DNA of 64,000 bases from an uncultured Planococcus sp. (lineage in GTDB: Bacteria; Bacillota; Bacilli; Bacillales_A; Planococcaceae). Below are positions 34,707 to 42,356 of this stretch, in pieces (positions within the stretch are counted from its first letter, which is position 1; every line of letters begins with the position of its first letter). Both the position numbers and the translations under genes were made by a program. The stretch is taken from NCBI GenBank assembly GCA_947502505.1, contig CANNAE010000003.1:332872-396871 (forward strand), in the 5' to 3' direction. Below the pieces are notes generated by a model, which saw only the letters and a list, made by a program, of their open reading frames with translations, had not been told where the DNA came from and did not search any database.

Positions 34707-36725
34707 ATGAAACGATACATAGCAATGGCAGCAGGGGCAGGTGCGCTTGCCTTGTCAGGATGCCAACCGCAGCCGACACCACAAGACCGTTTGGACGAAT
34801 ACGTCGGCCATTGGAATGAACAGGAGTTCGCGGTGATGTATGAAGATTATTTAACGGAAGGCTCAAAAGAAACATTTCCCCAGGAAGCATTCGATGAACG
34901 CCAGCAACAATTAATTGGGGATTTGGGCATCGAGAACTTAGAAGTGAGCTACACGGCTGAGGAAGACGCCGAATGGGATGAAGCGGAACCGGCTGAATTT
35001 CCGCTGTCCGTGAAGATGGAGACCTTGGCAGGCCCGGTCGAATTCGAGCAGACTGTGTCATTGATTCATGAAGAGCAGGAAGACGGGGAGAATTGGTTTG
35101 TTGAGTGGGACCCGTCGTTGATTTTCAAGGACCTGGAAGCGGGCGATGAAGTCGCCGTTCAGACGGAAGCTTCCGAACGCGGCGAGATTGTGGACCGCGA
35201 AGGGCGCGGCCTCGCGATCAACGGCACCGGCTATAATCTTGGCGTGGTGCCGGAGCGTCTCGAGGGGGACGGCGACCTGGAGGAAGCCGCTGAACTGCTT
35301 GGGCTGACGGTGGAGTCGATTGAAAAAAGCTTGAACCAAAGCTGGGTACAGCCGGACCAATTCGTGCCGTTGACGAAAGCGGCAAAATCGGCGGAACAAT
35401 TGATCGCCGATGTGGAAGCGAGCGATGTAGCGACTTACCAGGAAACGGCGATGCGCGAATATCCGTACGGGGAAGCATTCGGCCATTTGACTGGCTATAT
35501 CGGTTCGATTACAGCGGAGCAATTAGAAGAGCTGAAAGGCCAAGGCTATGGGGCAACGGACCTGATCGGCCGCCAGGGGCTCGAACGCCGCCTCGAAGAA
35601 CAGTTGCGCGGTGAGAGCGGCGCGCGCATCCTGATCGACAAGCAGGAAGAAGGGGCAGAAGATATCGTCCTCGCTGAACAGGAGCCTACAGCCGGAGAAG
35701 ATGTTCAACTGACAATCGATGCCGAACTGCAGACGGCTGCCTATGATTCGATGCAAGGGGAACCAGGGGCTGCTGCTGCGGTGTCGCCTGAAACCGGTGA
35801 GACTTTGGCGCTCATCAGTTCACCAGGCTTCGATCCGAATGAATTCATCGCGGGCATCAGCGGCGAACGCTATAAAGAGCTGTCGGAAGACCCGTTGAAC
35901 CCGTTATTTACGCGTTTTGCGGCAAGGTATGCACCAGGGTCGACCATCAAACCGGTAACAGCTGCGATCGGCATGGAAGCAGGAACGCTCGATCCGCAAC
36001 AAGGGCTTGAAATCGAAGGGCAGACTTGGCAAAAAGACAGTTCATGGGGATCGTACCGCGTCTCCCGCTTGCATCCGGAAGCGCCGAACCCGATCGATTT
36101 GAACCGTGCGCTGGTTTATTCGGATAATATCTATTTCGCAAGGCAGGCACTTGAGATGGGGACCGAAACCTTCGTCGACGGCTTGGCTTCCTACGGCTTC
36201 GGCGAAGAGCTGCCGTTTGCCATCGAGTTGGAAAGTTCTCAGATTTCCAATGACGGAAGCCTTGGATCCGAAGGGCAATTGGCCGATACATCGTTTGGCC
36301 AAGGGGAGATGCTCGCCAATATCCTTCATCTCGCTTCTGCCTACGAGCCATTCCTGAACGGCGGCACGATCTATGAGCCGACGCTTTATGCCAGTGAAGA
36401 AGCGGGGCAGGTTTGGAAAGAAGGCTTGATCAGCGAAGGCAATGCCTCGGTGCTTCAAGAAGATCTCCGCAATGTCGTCACGGACGGCTATGCCAAATCA
36501 GCGGACATTGACGCAGTTCCGATCGCCGGCAAGACCGGCACCGCCGAATTGAAAGGCGCTCTTGGCGAAGAAGGGCAGGAAAACGGATTTTTCGTTTCCT
36601 ATCACGCAGAGCAGCAGGACTTCATTTTAGCGATGATGATCGAGTCGATTGAAGACAATGGCGGCAGTGATTACGTAGCAGGCTTTTCCGCCAGTGCCAT
36701 GGAACAGTATTATTTGAACAATTGA
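34707..36725 (+). CDS. Class B penicillin-binding protein, PBP3/MecA-like lipoprotein
   Basis: A 672-residue transpeptidase for peptidoglycan cross-linking. An N-terminal lipobox LSGC replaces the usual membrane anchor. Residues 25-145 fit the NTF2-like MecA N-terminal domain, then a PBP dimer domain, then the transpeptidase with STIK (about 412), SDN (about 471) and KTGTAE (about 609). This layout matches Bacillus PbpC (PBP3) and staphylococcal PBP2a. AGGAGGTC precedes the ATG. Relatives can show low beta-lactam affinity; that cannot be judged here. Confidence 0.9.
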   Translation: MKRYIAMAAGAGALALSGCQPQPTPQDRLDEYVGHWNEQEFAVMYEDYLTEGSKETFPQEAFDERQQQLIGDLGIENLEVSYTAEEDAEWDEAEPAEFPLSVKMETLAGPVEFEQTVSLIHEEQEDGENWFVEWDPSLIFKDLEAGDEVAVQTEASERGEIVDREGRGLAINGTGYNLGVVPERLEGDGDLEEAAELLGLTVESIEKSLNQSWVQPDQFVPLTKAAKSAEQLIADVEASDVATYQETAMREYPYGEAFGHLTGYIGSITAEQLEELKGQGYGATDLIGRQGLERRLEEQLRGESGARILIDKQEEGAEDIVLAEQEPTAGEDVQLTIDAELQTAAYDSMQGEPGAAAAVSPETGETLALISSPGFDPNEFIAGISGERYKELSEDPLNPLFTRFAARYAPGSTIKPVTAAIGMEAGTLDPQQGLEIEGQTWQKDSSWGSYRVSRLHPEAPNPIDLNRALVYSDNIYFARQALEMGTETFVDGLASYGFGEELPFAIELESSQISNDGSLGSEGQLADTSFGQGEMLANILHLASAYEPFLNGGTIYEPTLYASEEAGQVWKEGLISEGNASVLQEDLRNVVTDGYAKSADIDAVPIAGKTGTAELKGALGEEGQENGFFVSYHAEQQDFILAMMIESIEDNGGSDYVAGFSASAMEQYYLNN

Positions 36726-36730
36726 TCGAA

Positions 36731-36758
36731 GCCGCCCGCATCTCGCGGGCGGTTTTTA
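36731..36758 (+). terminator. Intrinsic terminator of the PBP gene
   Basis: GCCGCCCGC-ATCTC-GCGGGCGGT followed by TTTT. Confidence 0.9.
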
Positions 36759-36869
36759 TTATGGGGAAAAAAGGGGTTTTAGGAGAAAAGGCGTATATTA
36801 ATAAAAACGGCGGCTGTCCCGTCGAGAGGGGAGCTTCCATTTCATAACAGCAGGAAGAGGGGGAGGAGC

Positions 36870-38489
36870 TTGAAAAAGACATGGTGGAAGGAATCGGTAG
36901 TTTATCAGATTTACCCGCGCAGCTTTTTCGATACGGACGGCGACGGGGTCGGCGATTTGAACGGCGTCCGGGCAAAGCTCGATTACCTGCAGGAGCTCGG
37001 CGTCGACATGATCTGGCTATGCCCTGTCTACAAATCGCCGAATGATGACAATGGCTACGACGTCAGTGATTACCAGGCAATCATGGATGAGATGGGAACG
37101 ATGGAAGATTTCGACCGCTTGCTGGGCGATATCCATTCCCGCGGCATGAAAATCATGATGGATCTCGTTTTGAACCATACGAGCGACCAGCATCCGTGGT
37201 TTCTCGAATCGAAGTCATCACGCGACAATCCGAAACGCGATTGGTATATCTGGCGAGACAAACCGACAAATTGGGAAAGCATATTCGGCGGGCCGGCGTG
37301 GACATATGACCCAAAAACAAGCCAATACTATTTTCACTTGTTCTCGAAAAGCCAAGTCGACTTGAATTGGGAAAATGCGGAGTTGCGCCGCGCGATATAC
37401 GATATGATCCTTTGGTGGCTCGACAAGGGAATCGACGGCTTCCGTGTAGACGCTATCAATCACTTGAAAAAAGATTTTACGGATATGCCGAATCCAGAAG
37501 GGCTGAATTATGTGCCGGCTTGGGAGAAGATGACCAATGTCCAAGGGATACAGGAACTATTGGCCGAATTGCGCCGCGAAACTTTCGGCCGCTACGATGT
37601 GGTGACAGTCGGCGAGGCTAATAGTATCAGGGCGCACGAAATCGGGGAGTGGATCAGTGAAGAAGAAGGGAAATTCAATATGATTTTCCATTTGGAAGCA
37701 CATGAGGAAGCCTGGAATGAAGAAAGCGTGGGAGGCGTCGATGTCGATGATTTGAGAATTGTGCTGGATCGCTGGCAACGCAGCACGCAGGGCATCGCAT
37801 GGAATGCCCTGTATCTGGAAAATCATGACCGCCCGCGCACCGTTTCGACTTGGGGCAATGACCGCGAGCTGTGGCGGGAAAGCGCCACGGCACTCGCTTG
37901 CATGTATTTCTTCATGCAAGGCACGCCATTCATCTACCAAGGGCAGGAAATCGGCATGACCAACGCGCCATTTGACGACATCGATCTGTACCGGGACATC
38001 GAGACTAAAAACATGTATCGCTACAACCGGCTAAAAGGCGTGCCTCATACGGAGTTGATGAACACCATCCAAAAAACCAGCCGCGATCACGCAAGGACCC
38101 CGATGCAATGGAATTTCGGCGCGAATGCCGGCTTTACAGGCGGCGAACCTTGGATTCCGCTAAACCCGAATTTCAATTGGCTGAACGTCAAAGCACAGCA
38201 GCAAGATCCGCAATCGATCCTGACATTTTACAAGAAAATGCTGCAGTTAAGAAAACAGCATGAAGGGCTGGTTTACGGCAGCACGCATTTAGCGTTTTTG
38301 GAATGCCCTTATGTGTACGCCTATACGCGTGAATACGGAGAAACACGCTACTTGGTCATTTCGCATCTCGACCTGGATACTTGCAAATGGTGGAGCCCTG
38401 TAGAAGGCCAATTGTTATTGTCGAATTACGATCGCCATATAGACGGGAAATTACAGCCATACGAAGCACGGGTCTATCTATTAACGTAA
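36870..38489 (+). CDS. Alpha-glucosidase (GH13), third of three
   Basis: A 539-residue GH13 enzyme with Asp194 in FRVDAIN, Glu249 in TVGEANS and Asp320 in ENHDRPR. Ala after the nucleophile suggests alpha-1,4 preference, as in the second copy, to which it is closely similar along its length. TTG start behind GGGGGAGGAGC. It stands alone behind the PBP gene rather than in the operon, so it is probably a diverged duplicate with its own control. Confidence 0.91.
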   Translation: MKKTWWKESVVYQIYPRSFFDTDGDGVGDLNGVRAKLDYLQELGVDMIWLCPVYKSPNDDNGYDVSDYQAIMDEMGTMEDFDRLLGDIHSRGMKIMMDLVLNHTSDQHPWFLESKSSRDNPKRDWYIWRDKPTNWESIFGGPAWTYDPKTSQYYFHLFSKSQVDLNWENAELRRAIYDMILWWLDKGIDGFRVDAINHLKKDFTDMPNPEGLNYVPAWEKMTNVQGIQELLAELRRETFGRYDVVTVGEANSIRAHEIGEWISEEEGKFNMIFHLEAHEEAWNEESVGGVDVDDLRIVLDRWQRSTQGIAWNALYLENHDRPRTVSTWGNDRELWRESATALACMYFFMQGTPFIYQGQEIGMTNAPFDDIDLYRDIETKNMYRYNRLKGVPHTELMNTIQKTSRDHARTPMQWNFGANAGFTGGEPWIPLNPNFNWLNVKAQQQDPQSILTFYKKMLQLRKQHEGLVYGSTHLAFLECPYVYAYTREYGETRYLVISHLDLDTCKWWSPVEGQLLLSNYDRHIDGKLQPYEARVYLLT

Positions 38490-38512
38490 AAGCCGCCTCG
38501 AGCGGTTTTTTT
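38488..38512 (+). terminator. Intrinsic terminator
   Basis: GCCGC-CTCGA-GCGGT short stem followed by TTTTTTT. Confidence 0.75.
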
Positions 38513-38523
38513 CAATTTCGCCC

Positions 38524-38551
38524 TTTCAAGGCATATCGTTGCAGGTATAAA
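38524..38551 (+). promoter_or_regulatory. Promoter of the subtilisin gene
   Basis: TTTCAA (38524-38529), 16-bp spacer, TATAAA (38546-38551). It implies a leader of about 155 bases. Confidence 0.5.
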
Positions 38552-38575
38552 GGTTCAGTTTATGCCTTGCCCCCT

Positions 38576-38695
38576 TTCTCGGAGAAGGATTTTCCCAATT
38601 ACGCAACGGGTAGTTCTCTGCTAGATTTAAAGCATGGCAAGACGCAGAAACAGGCGGGACGCCGCTTGCTGCTAAGGAGCCATGCAAATCTATTC
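38576..38695 (+). ncRNA. Structured 5' leader of the subtilisin gene (candidate cis-regulatory RNA)
   Basis: The leader holds a closed stem GCATGGC (38632-38638) / GCCATGC (38679-38685) around an internal GGCG-GGA-CGCC hairpin, preceded by a second potential stem GAGAA/TTCTC. The sequence is GC-rich for an untranslated region and contains no plausible ORF. I could not match it to the purine, c-di-GMP, TPP, SAM, lysine, glycine, cobalamin or fluoride consensus as I know them. Regulatory function is a hypothesis. Confidence 0.45.
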
Positions 38696-38714
38696 GGAAA
38701 AGGGGATTCGAAAG

Positions 38715-39977
38715 ATGAAAAAATCGGCAAAATTCATTACAACAGCTATGCTGGCAGCGACTATGCTCGTACCGGCGATGGGGGTTTCCGCAAATGAAGC
38801 TCCGGAGGCAAAAAAAGCGAACGCAAATGAGACGATCCGTGTACTCGTCGATATGCCAGGAAAAAGTGACCTGGAAAAGGCAAAAGACCAATACGGCGTC
38901 CAATGGGATTTCAACGACGATGGCTTCACGACTGATATGACCGAAAAGCAATATGAAGCTTTGAAGAAAAATAAAAATGTAAGCATCGAAAAAGTTCCCG
39001 AATTTACAGTAGAAACGACTACACTTGAACCGCAGGCGCGCTACCAGGCAATGGCTGCGGCCCAGTCCACACCTTGGGGCATCAAAGCAATGTATAACAA
39101 TAGCACGATCACTAAAACCACTGGTGGTTCAGGCGTCAACATCGCCGTACTGGACACAGGGGTCAACACAAGCCATGCAGATCTTGCGGCAAACGTCGAA
39201 CAATGTAAAGACTTCACTATCGGGACAAACATCGTCAACGGTTCTTGCACAGACCGCCAAGGGCACGGCACGCACGTTGCCGGATCGGCACTGGCGAACG
39301 GCAATGGCGGCTTGTACGGCATTGCGCCACAAGCAGATCTATGGGCGTATAAAGTGTTGGGCGACAACGGCTCGGGTTCTGCCGATGATATCGCAACAGC
39401 TATCCGCCACGTAGCGGACCAAGCTTCAGCGTTGAAGCAAAAAACGGTCATCAATATGTCTCTTGGTTCTTCAGCGGAAAGCAGCTTGATCACGAATGCG
39501 GTCAACTACGCATACGGTAAAGGCGTACTGGTCATCGCCGCTGCCGGAAACGAAGGCCCTTACCAAGGATCGATCGGCTTCCCAGGCGCATTGCAAAATG
39601 CGGTAGCGGTAGCAGCTCTTGAAAACGTACAGCAAAACGGCACATACCGCGTTGCAGATTTCTCTTCACGCGGCTATAGCCAATACGCCGGCGACTATTC
39701 CATCGGCAAATATGATGTAGAAGTTTCTGCGCCAGGCGCAAGCATCTATTCGGCTTGGTATGATGGCGGCTATGCAACGATTAGCGGAACATCGATGGCA
39801 TCGCCTCACGCAGCAGGCCTTGCAGCGAAGATCTGGGCAGCAAACCCATCTGCGACACACACGCAAATTCGCAGCGATCTACAAAGCCGCGCAGCAGACA
39901 ATGACATCCTATCCGGCTATTATGCAGGATCTGGAGACGACTCTGCTTCTGGATTCGGATTCTATCGCCTGCCATAA
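38715..39977 (+). CDS. Secreted subtilisin-like serine protease (S8)
   Basis: A 420-residue preproprotease. Signal peptide residues 1-26, an inhibitor-I9-like propeptide to about residue 110, then the catalytic domain with Asp147 (AVLDTGV), His184 (RQGHGTHVAG) and Ser360 (GTSMASPHAAG). The oxyanion Asn lies in AAAGNEGP. Two Cys (174 and 178 region, VEQCKDF and NGSCTD) may form a disulfide. It is exported and degrades extracellular protein. The ATG at 38715 has AAAGGGG upstream. It lies 90 bases before an RRNPP regulator that may control it. Confidence 0.93.
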   Translation: MKKSAKFITTAMLAATMLVPAMGVSANEAPEAKKANANETIRVLVDMPGKSDLEKAKDQYGVQWDFNDDGFTTDMTEKQYEALKKNKNVSIEKVPEFTVETTTLEPQARYQAMAAAQSTPWGIKAMYNNSTITKTTGGSGVNIAVLDTGVNTSHADLAANVEQCKDFTIGTNIVNGSCTDRQGHGTHVAGSALANGNGGLYGIAPQADLWAYKVLGDNGSGSADDIATAIRHVADQASALKQKTVINMSLGSSAESSLITNAVNYAYGKGVLVIAAAGNEGPYQGSIGFPGALQNAVAVAALENVQQNGTYRVADFSSRGYSQYAGDYSIGKYDVEVSAPGASIYSAWYDGGYATISGTSMASPHAAGLAAKIWAANPSATHTQIRSDLQSRAADNDILSGYYAGSGDDSASGFGFYRLP

Positions 39978-39988
39978 GCGTTAGCCTC

Positions 39989-40027
39989 AAAAACAAGCCC
40001 GGCTGTAACAGCCAGGCTTGTTTTTTT
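39989..40027 (+). terminator. Intrinsic terminator of the subtilisin gene
   Basis: ACAAGCC-CGGCTGTAACAGCC-AGGCTTGT imperfect long stem followed by TTTTTTT. Confidence 0.88.
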
Positions 40028-40067
40028 GTGTTAATATTTATATATTCTGACAAAGAAAGGTGAGTTT

Positions 40068-41300
40068 ATGAACATCGGTTCTGTGATTAAATATTATCGG
40101 CTCAAGCACAACCTCACACAGTCACAGCTCGCTGATGGCATTTGTTCCGTCTCGCATCTGAGCAAAATCGAATCCAATACCTACACGCCCCACGAAGAGA
40201 CTTACGAAGCATTGCTATTGAAAATGGGCGTGCAATTAAAAAAAGAACTGGAGCATCAGAAGCGGCTTGAACAGCAATTGGGGCGATTTATTGATTGTTC
40301 TCTTTACTACGACCTCGACCGTATGGAGGAATTGTATGAAGAACTAGTCGAAGTGGATAATTATGTGCAATCGACAGCACTCGTCAATCAATATGAATTG
40401 TATAAGTTCCGCTATTATTTACATGCGAAGCAATATGAAAAGGCCAACGAGCAACAAAGGCTGCTTGATAAGCTAAAAGCCTCTTTTACAGCTCCTGAAT
40501 TATGGATGAGACAATTTTTCCAGGCCATCCAATTCAGTTCCCTCGGCCATTATAAAGAGGCAATGGCACTCATGGATGAACTGGATCATGGTTTTCATAG
40601 TATTCCCCAGAAACTTGAAGGAGAATTCTATTATCAAAAATCCCGTATTCTATTGTTATTTGATCGCTTAGCCTTATCAGCGTACTATGCAGAACTAGCA
40701 GTACGCGCGTACGAAAAGGATCATAACTACATACGCCTGTTGCATGCACAGCTATTATTGGCAATCAATTACACAAGGCGAAACTTAGTGACACAAGCTG
40801 CGAACCTGTACGAAGTGATTAAGCGAAATGCTAAACTAACGCAGCAAACTGAGCTTTACCAGACAGTGCTTTACAATTATGCCGAGCTATTGCAAAGTGA
40901 AAAACAAGACGAACAGGCAATCGAGTTGTTTGAAGAGCTGAAAAAAGCACTTGAGCCAGGCAGTTACCTCCATAAAGCAGTAATAGTGAATTTACTGGAG
41001 ATAAAAGCAATGAAGCAAGAGGTTACTGCTGAGTTGATTGCACAATTGCGCATGCCAGGAACCTCAAAAGATAAGGAATACTTCAATATTTACAGCGAAT
41101 ACTTCGAAAAACAGAAATTTTCCCAACAAGACCTTTTGAACTATAAAGAAGATAAAATGTTTCCATTTTTCAAAAAATATGGTTACATTAAAGACACAAG
41201 ACAGTTGTCCCAAGATCTTGCTGTTTATTACAAACAACAAGGGAACTGGGAAAAAGCGCATTATTATCAAACTCAGTTTTTAGAAAATGGTGGTGAGTAG
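40068..41300 (+). CDS. RRNPP-family peptide-responsive regulator (NprR/PlcR-like)
   Basis: A 410-residue cytoplasmic protein: an XRE-type helix-turn-helix at residues 4-55 (LTQSQLADGICSVSHLSKIE) followed by about 350 residues of helical TPR-like repeats that would bind a short imported peptide. Length and layout resemble NprR (about 420 residues) more than PlcR (about 285). The gene for a secreted 47-residue peptide starts two bases after its stop, the hallmark arrangement of RRNPP quorum-sensing pairs. The subtilisin upstream is a plausible target, as NprR controls a protease in Bacillus cereus. Confidence 0.87.
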   Translation: MNIGSVIKYYRLKHNLTQSQLADGICSVSHLSKIESNTYTPHEETYEALLLKMGVQLKKELEHQKRLEQQLGRFIDCSLYYDLDRMEELYEELVEVDNYVQSTALVNQYELYKFRYYLHAKQYEKANEQQRLLDKLKASFTAPELWMRQFFQAIQFSSLGHYKEAMALMDELDHGFHSIPQKLEGEFYYQKSRILLLFDRLALSAYYAELAVRAYEKDHNYIRLLHAQLLLAINYTRRNLVTQAANLYEVIKRNAKLTQQTELYQTVLYNYAELLQSEKQDEQAIELFEELKKALEPGSYLHKAVIVNLLEIKAMKQEVTAELIAQLRMPGTSKDKEYFNIYSEYFEKQKFSQQDLLNYKEDKMFPFFKKYGYIKDTRQLSQDLAVYYKQQGNWEKAHYYQTQFLENGGE

Positions 41301-41302
41301 AC

Positions 41303-41446
41303 GTGCACAAAAAGAAAGTATTAGCCGGTTTAGCATTGGCCCTAGTTCTTGCAGTATCCGCAGGCTTTCCACAATCAGGTTCAATCGCTGAATCAGCGGG
41401 TGGAACAGTCACAATCAACGGCCCGCAAGTATTGCCTCCTCTATAA
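41303..41446 (+). CDS. Pheromone precursor of the RRNPP system (47 aa)
   Basis: A GTG-start frame of 47 codons with GGTGGTGAG as ribosome site inside the end of the regulator gene. Residues 2-5 are HKKK, residues 6-22 a hydrophobic export signal, then a short linker and the C-terminus INGPQVLPPL. This is the classic shape of PapR/NprX/Phr precursors: exported, cut outside, and the C-terminal 5-10 residues re-imported by the oligopeptide permease to bind the regulator. It is below usual length cut-offs. Mature peptide limits are unknown. Confidence 0.82.
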   Translation: MHKKKVLAGLALALVLAVSAGFPQSGSIAESAGGTVTINGPQVLPPL

Positions 41447-41453
41447 GAACATC

Positions 41454-41484
41454 AAAGACCTGCCGGGATGGCGGGTCTTTTTTT
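41454..41484 (+). terminator. Intrinsic terminator of the regulator-peptide unit
   Basis: AAGACCTGCC and GGCGGGTCTT stem followed by TTTTTT. Confidence 0.88.
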
Positions 41485-41604
41485 GCCAAAATGACTATAC
41501 ATAAACACCTGCTTCATGCGATTTTACTATTTCATCTCATGCAAGCTCGTGTGAAGATGCAGCGACTTCGGGTAAACTGAATAAAAAGAAAGGCGGGGTT
41601 GGCA

Positions 41605-42267
41605 ATGTATAAAAAACAGCAATATGTCTTTAAGGATGGCCGTCCGGTTATGGCAACGATACGGACTTATACGGAAGCGGATTTTCCAGGTTTGATTGAC
41701 GTGCAGCGCGAAAGCTTTCCGCCGCCGTTCCCGCCCGACTTGCTATGGGATGAGCAACAGCTGAAGAATCATATTACGCTTTATCCTGAAGGCGCGATTT
41801 GTATAGAGATTGACGGCGAGATTGCGGGATCCATGACAGCGATGTTGACTACATTCGATCCTGCGGGCCCTTCCCATACTTGGGAGGAAATGACCGATTC
41901 GGGATCGATCCGAACGCATGAACCGCAGGGAAATTCGCTATACGTGGTCGATATTGGCATCAAGCCGAAATTCCGCCAATTGAAATTGGGCAAATTATTA
42001 ATGGAAGCGATGTACGAGCGCGTCGCCGCGGACGGGATTGAGCGGCTTATCGGGGGCGGGCGCATGCCGGGATATCATCGATACGCAGAGCAGCTGACAG
42101 CCGAACAATATATTGACCAAGTGCTGGCCGGCGAACTTAAGGATCCGGTTATCAGTTTCTTGCTAAGCTGTGGGCGCATGCCTGTAAACTTAATGCCTGG
42201 ATATTTAGATGACGAAGAATCGCATGACTATGCATTATTGATGGAATGGAAAAATCCTTTTATTTAA
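41605..42267 (+). CDS. GNAT-family N-acetyltransferase
   Basis: A 220-residue acetyltransferase. The acetyl-CoA-binding segment is KPKFRQLKLGKLLMEAMYE, within a normal GNAT fold starting near TIRTYTEADFPGLIDVQ. The acceptor is unknown. The ATG at 41605 follows GGCGGGG; the TTG two codons before is less likely. It lies upstream of the PucR regulator, though the 90-base gap contains a promoter, so the two may be separate units. Confidence 0.85.
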   Translation: MYKKQQYVFKDGRPVMATIRTYTEADFPGLIDVQRESFPPPFPPDLLWDEQQLKNHITLYPEGAICIEIDGEIAGSMTAMLTTFDPAGPSHTWEEMTDSGSIRTHEPQGNSLYVVDIGIKPKFRQLKLGKLLMEAMYERVAADGIERLIGGGRMPGYHRYAEQLTAEQYIDQVLAGELKDPVISFLLSCGRMPVNLMPGYLDDEESHDYALLMEWKNPFI

Positions 42268-42315
42268 TGATGGGTTAGAGTATTCTGACATTTCCTTTTT
42301 TGAAGTGCTTGTTTT

Positions 42316-42324
42316 TGCTATACT
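42316..42324 (+). promoter_or_regulatory. Extended -10 promoter of the PucR-type gene
   Basis: TG-C-TATACT at 42316-42324, 33 bases before the ATG, with a T-rich -35 region. Confidence 0.5.
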
Positions 42325-42356
42325 GGCAGAAACCAATGAGGCGCGGAGGGGATGGC

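Noticed and set aside
38381..38797. A 138-codon plus-strand ORF spanning the end of glucosidase 3 and the subtilisin leader
   Set aside because: It reads through a terminator and a structured leader and overlaps two real genes in another frame.
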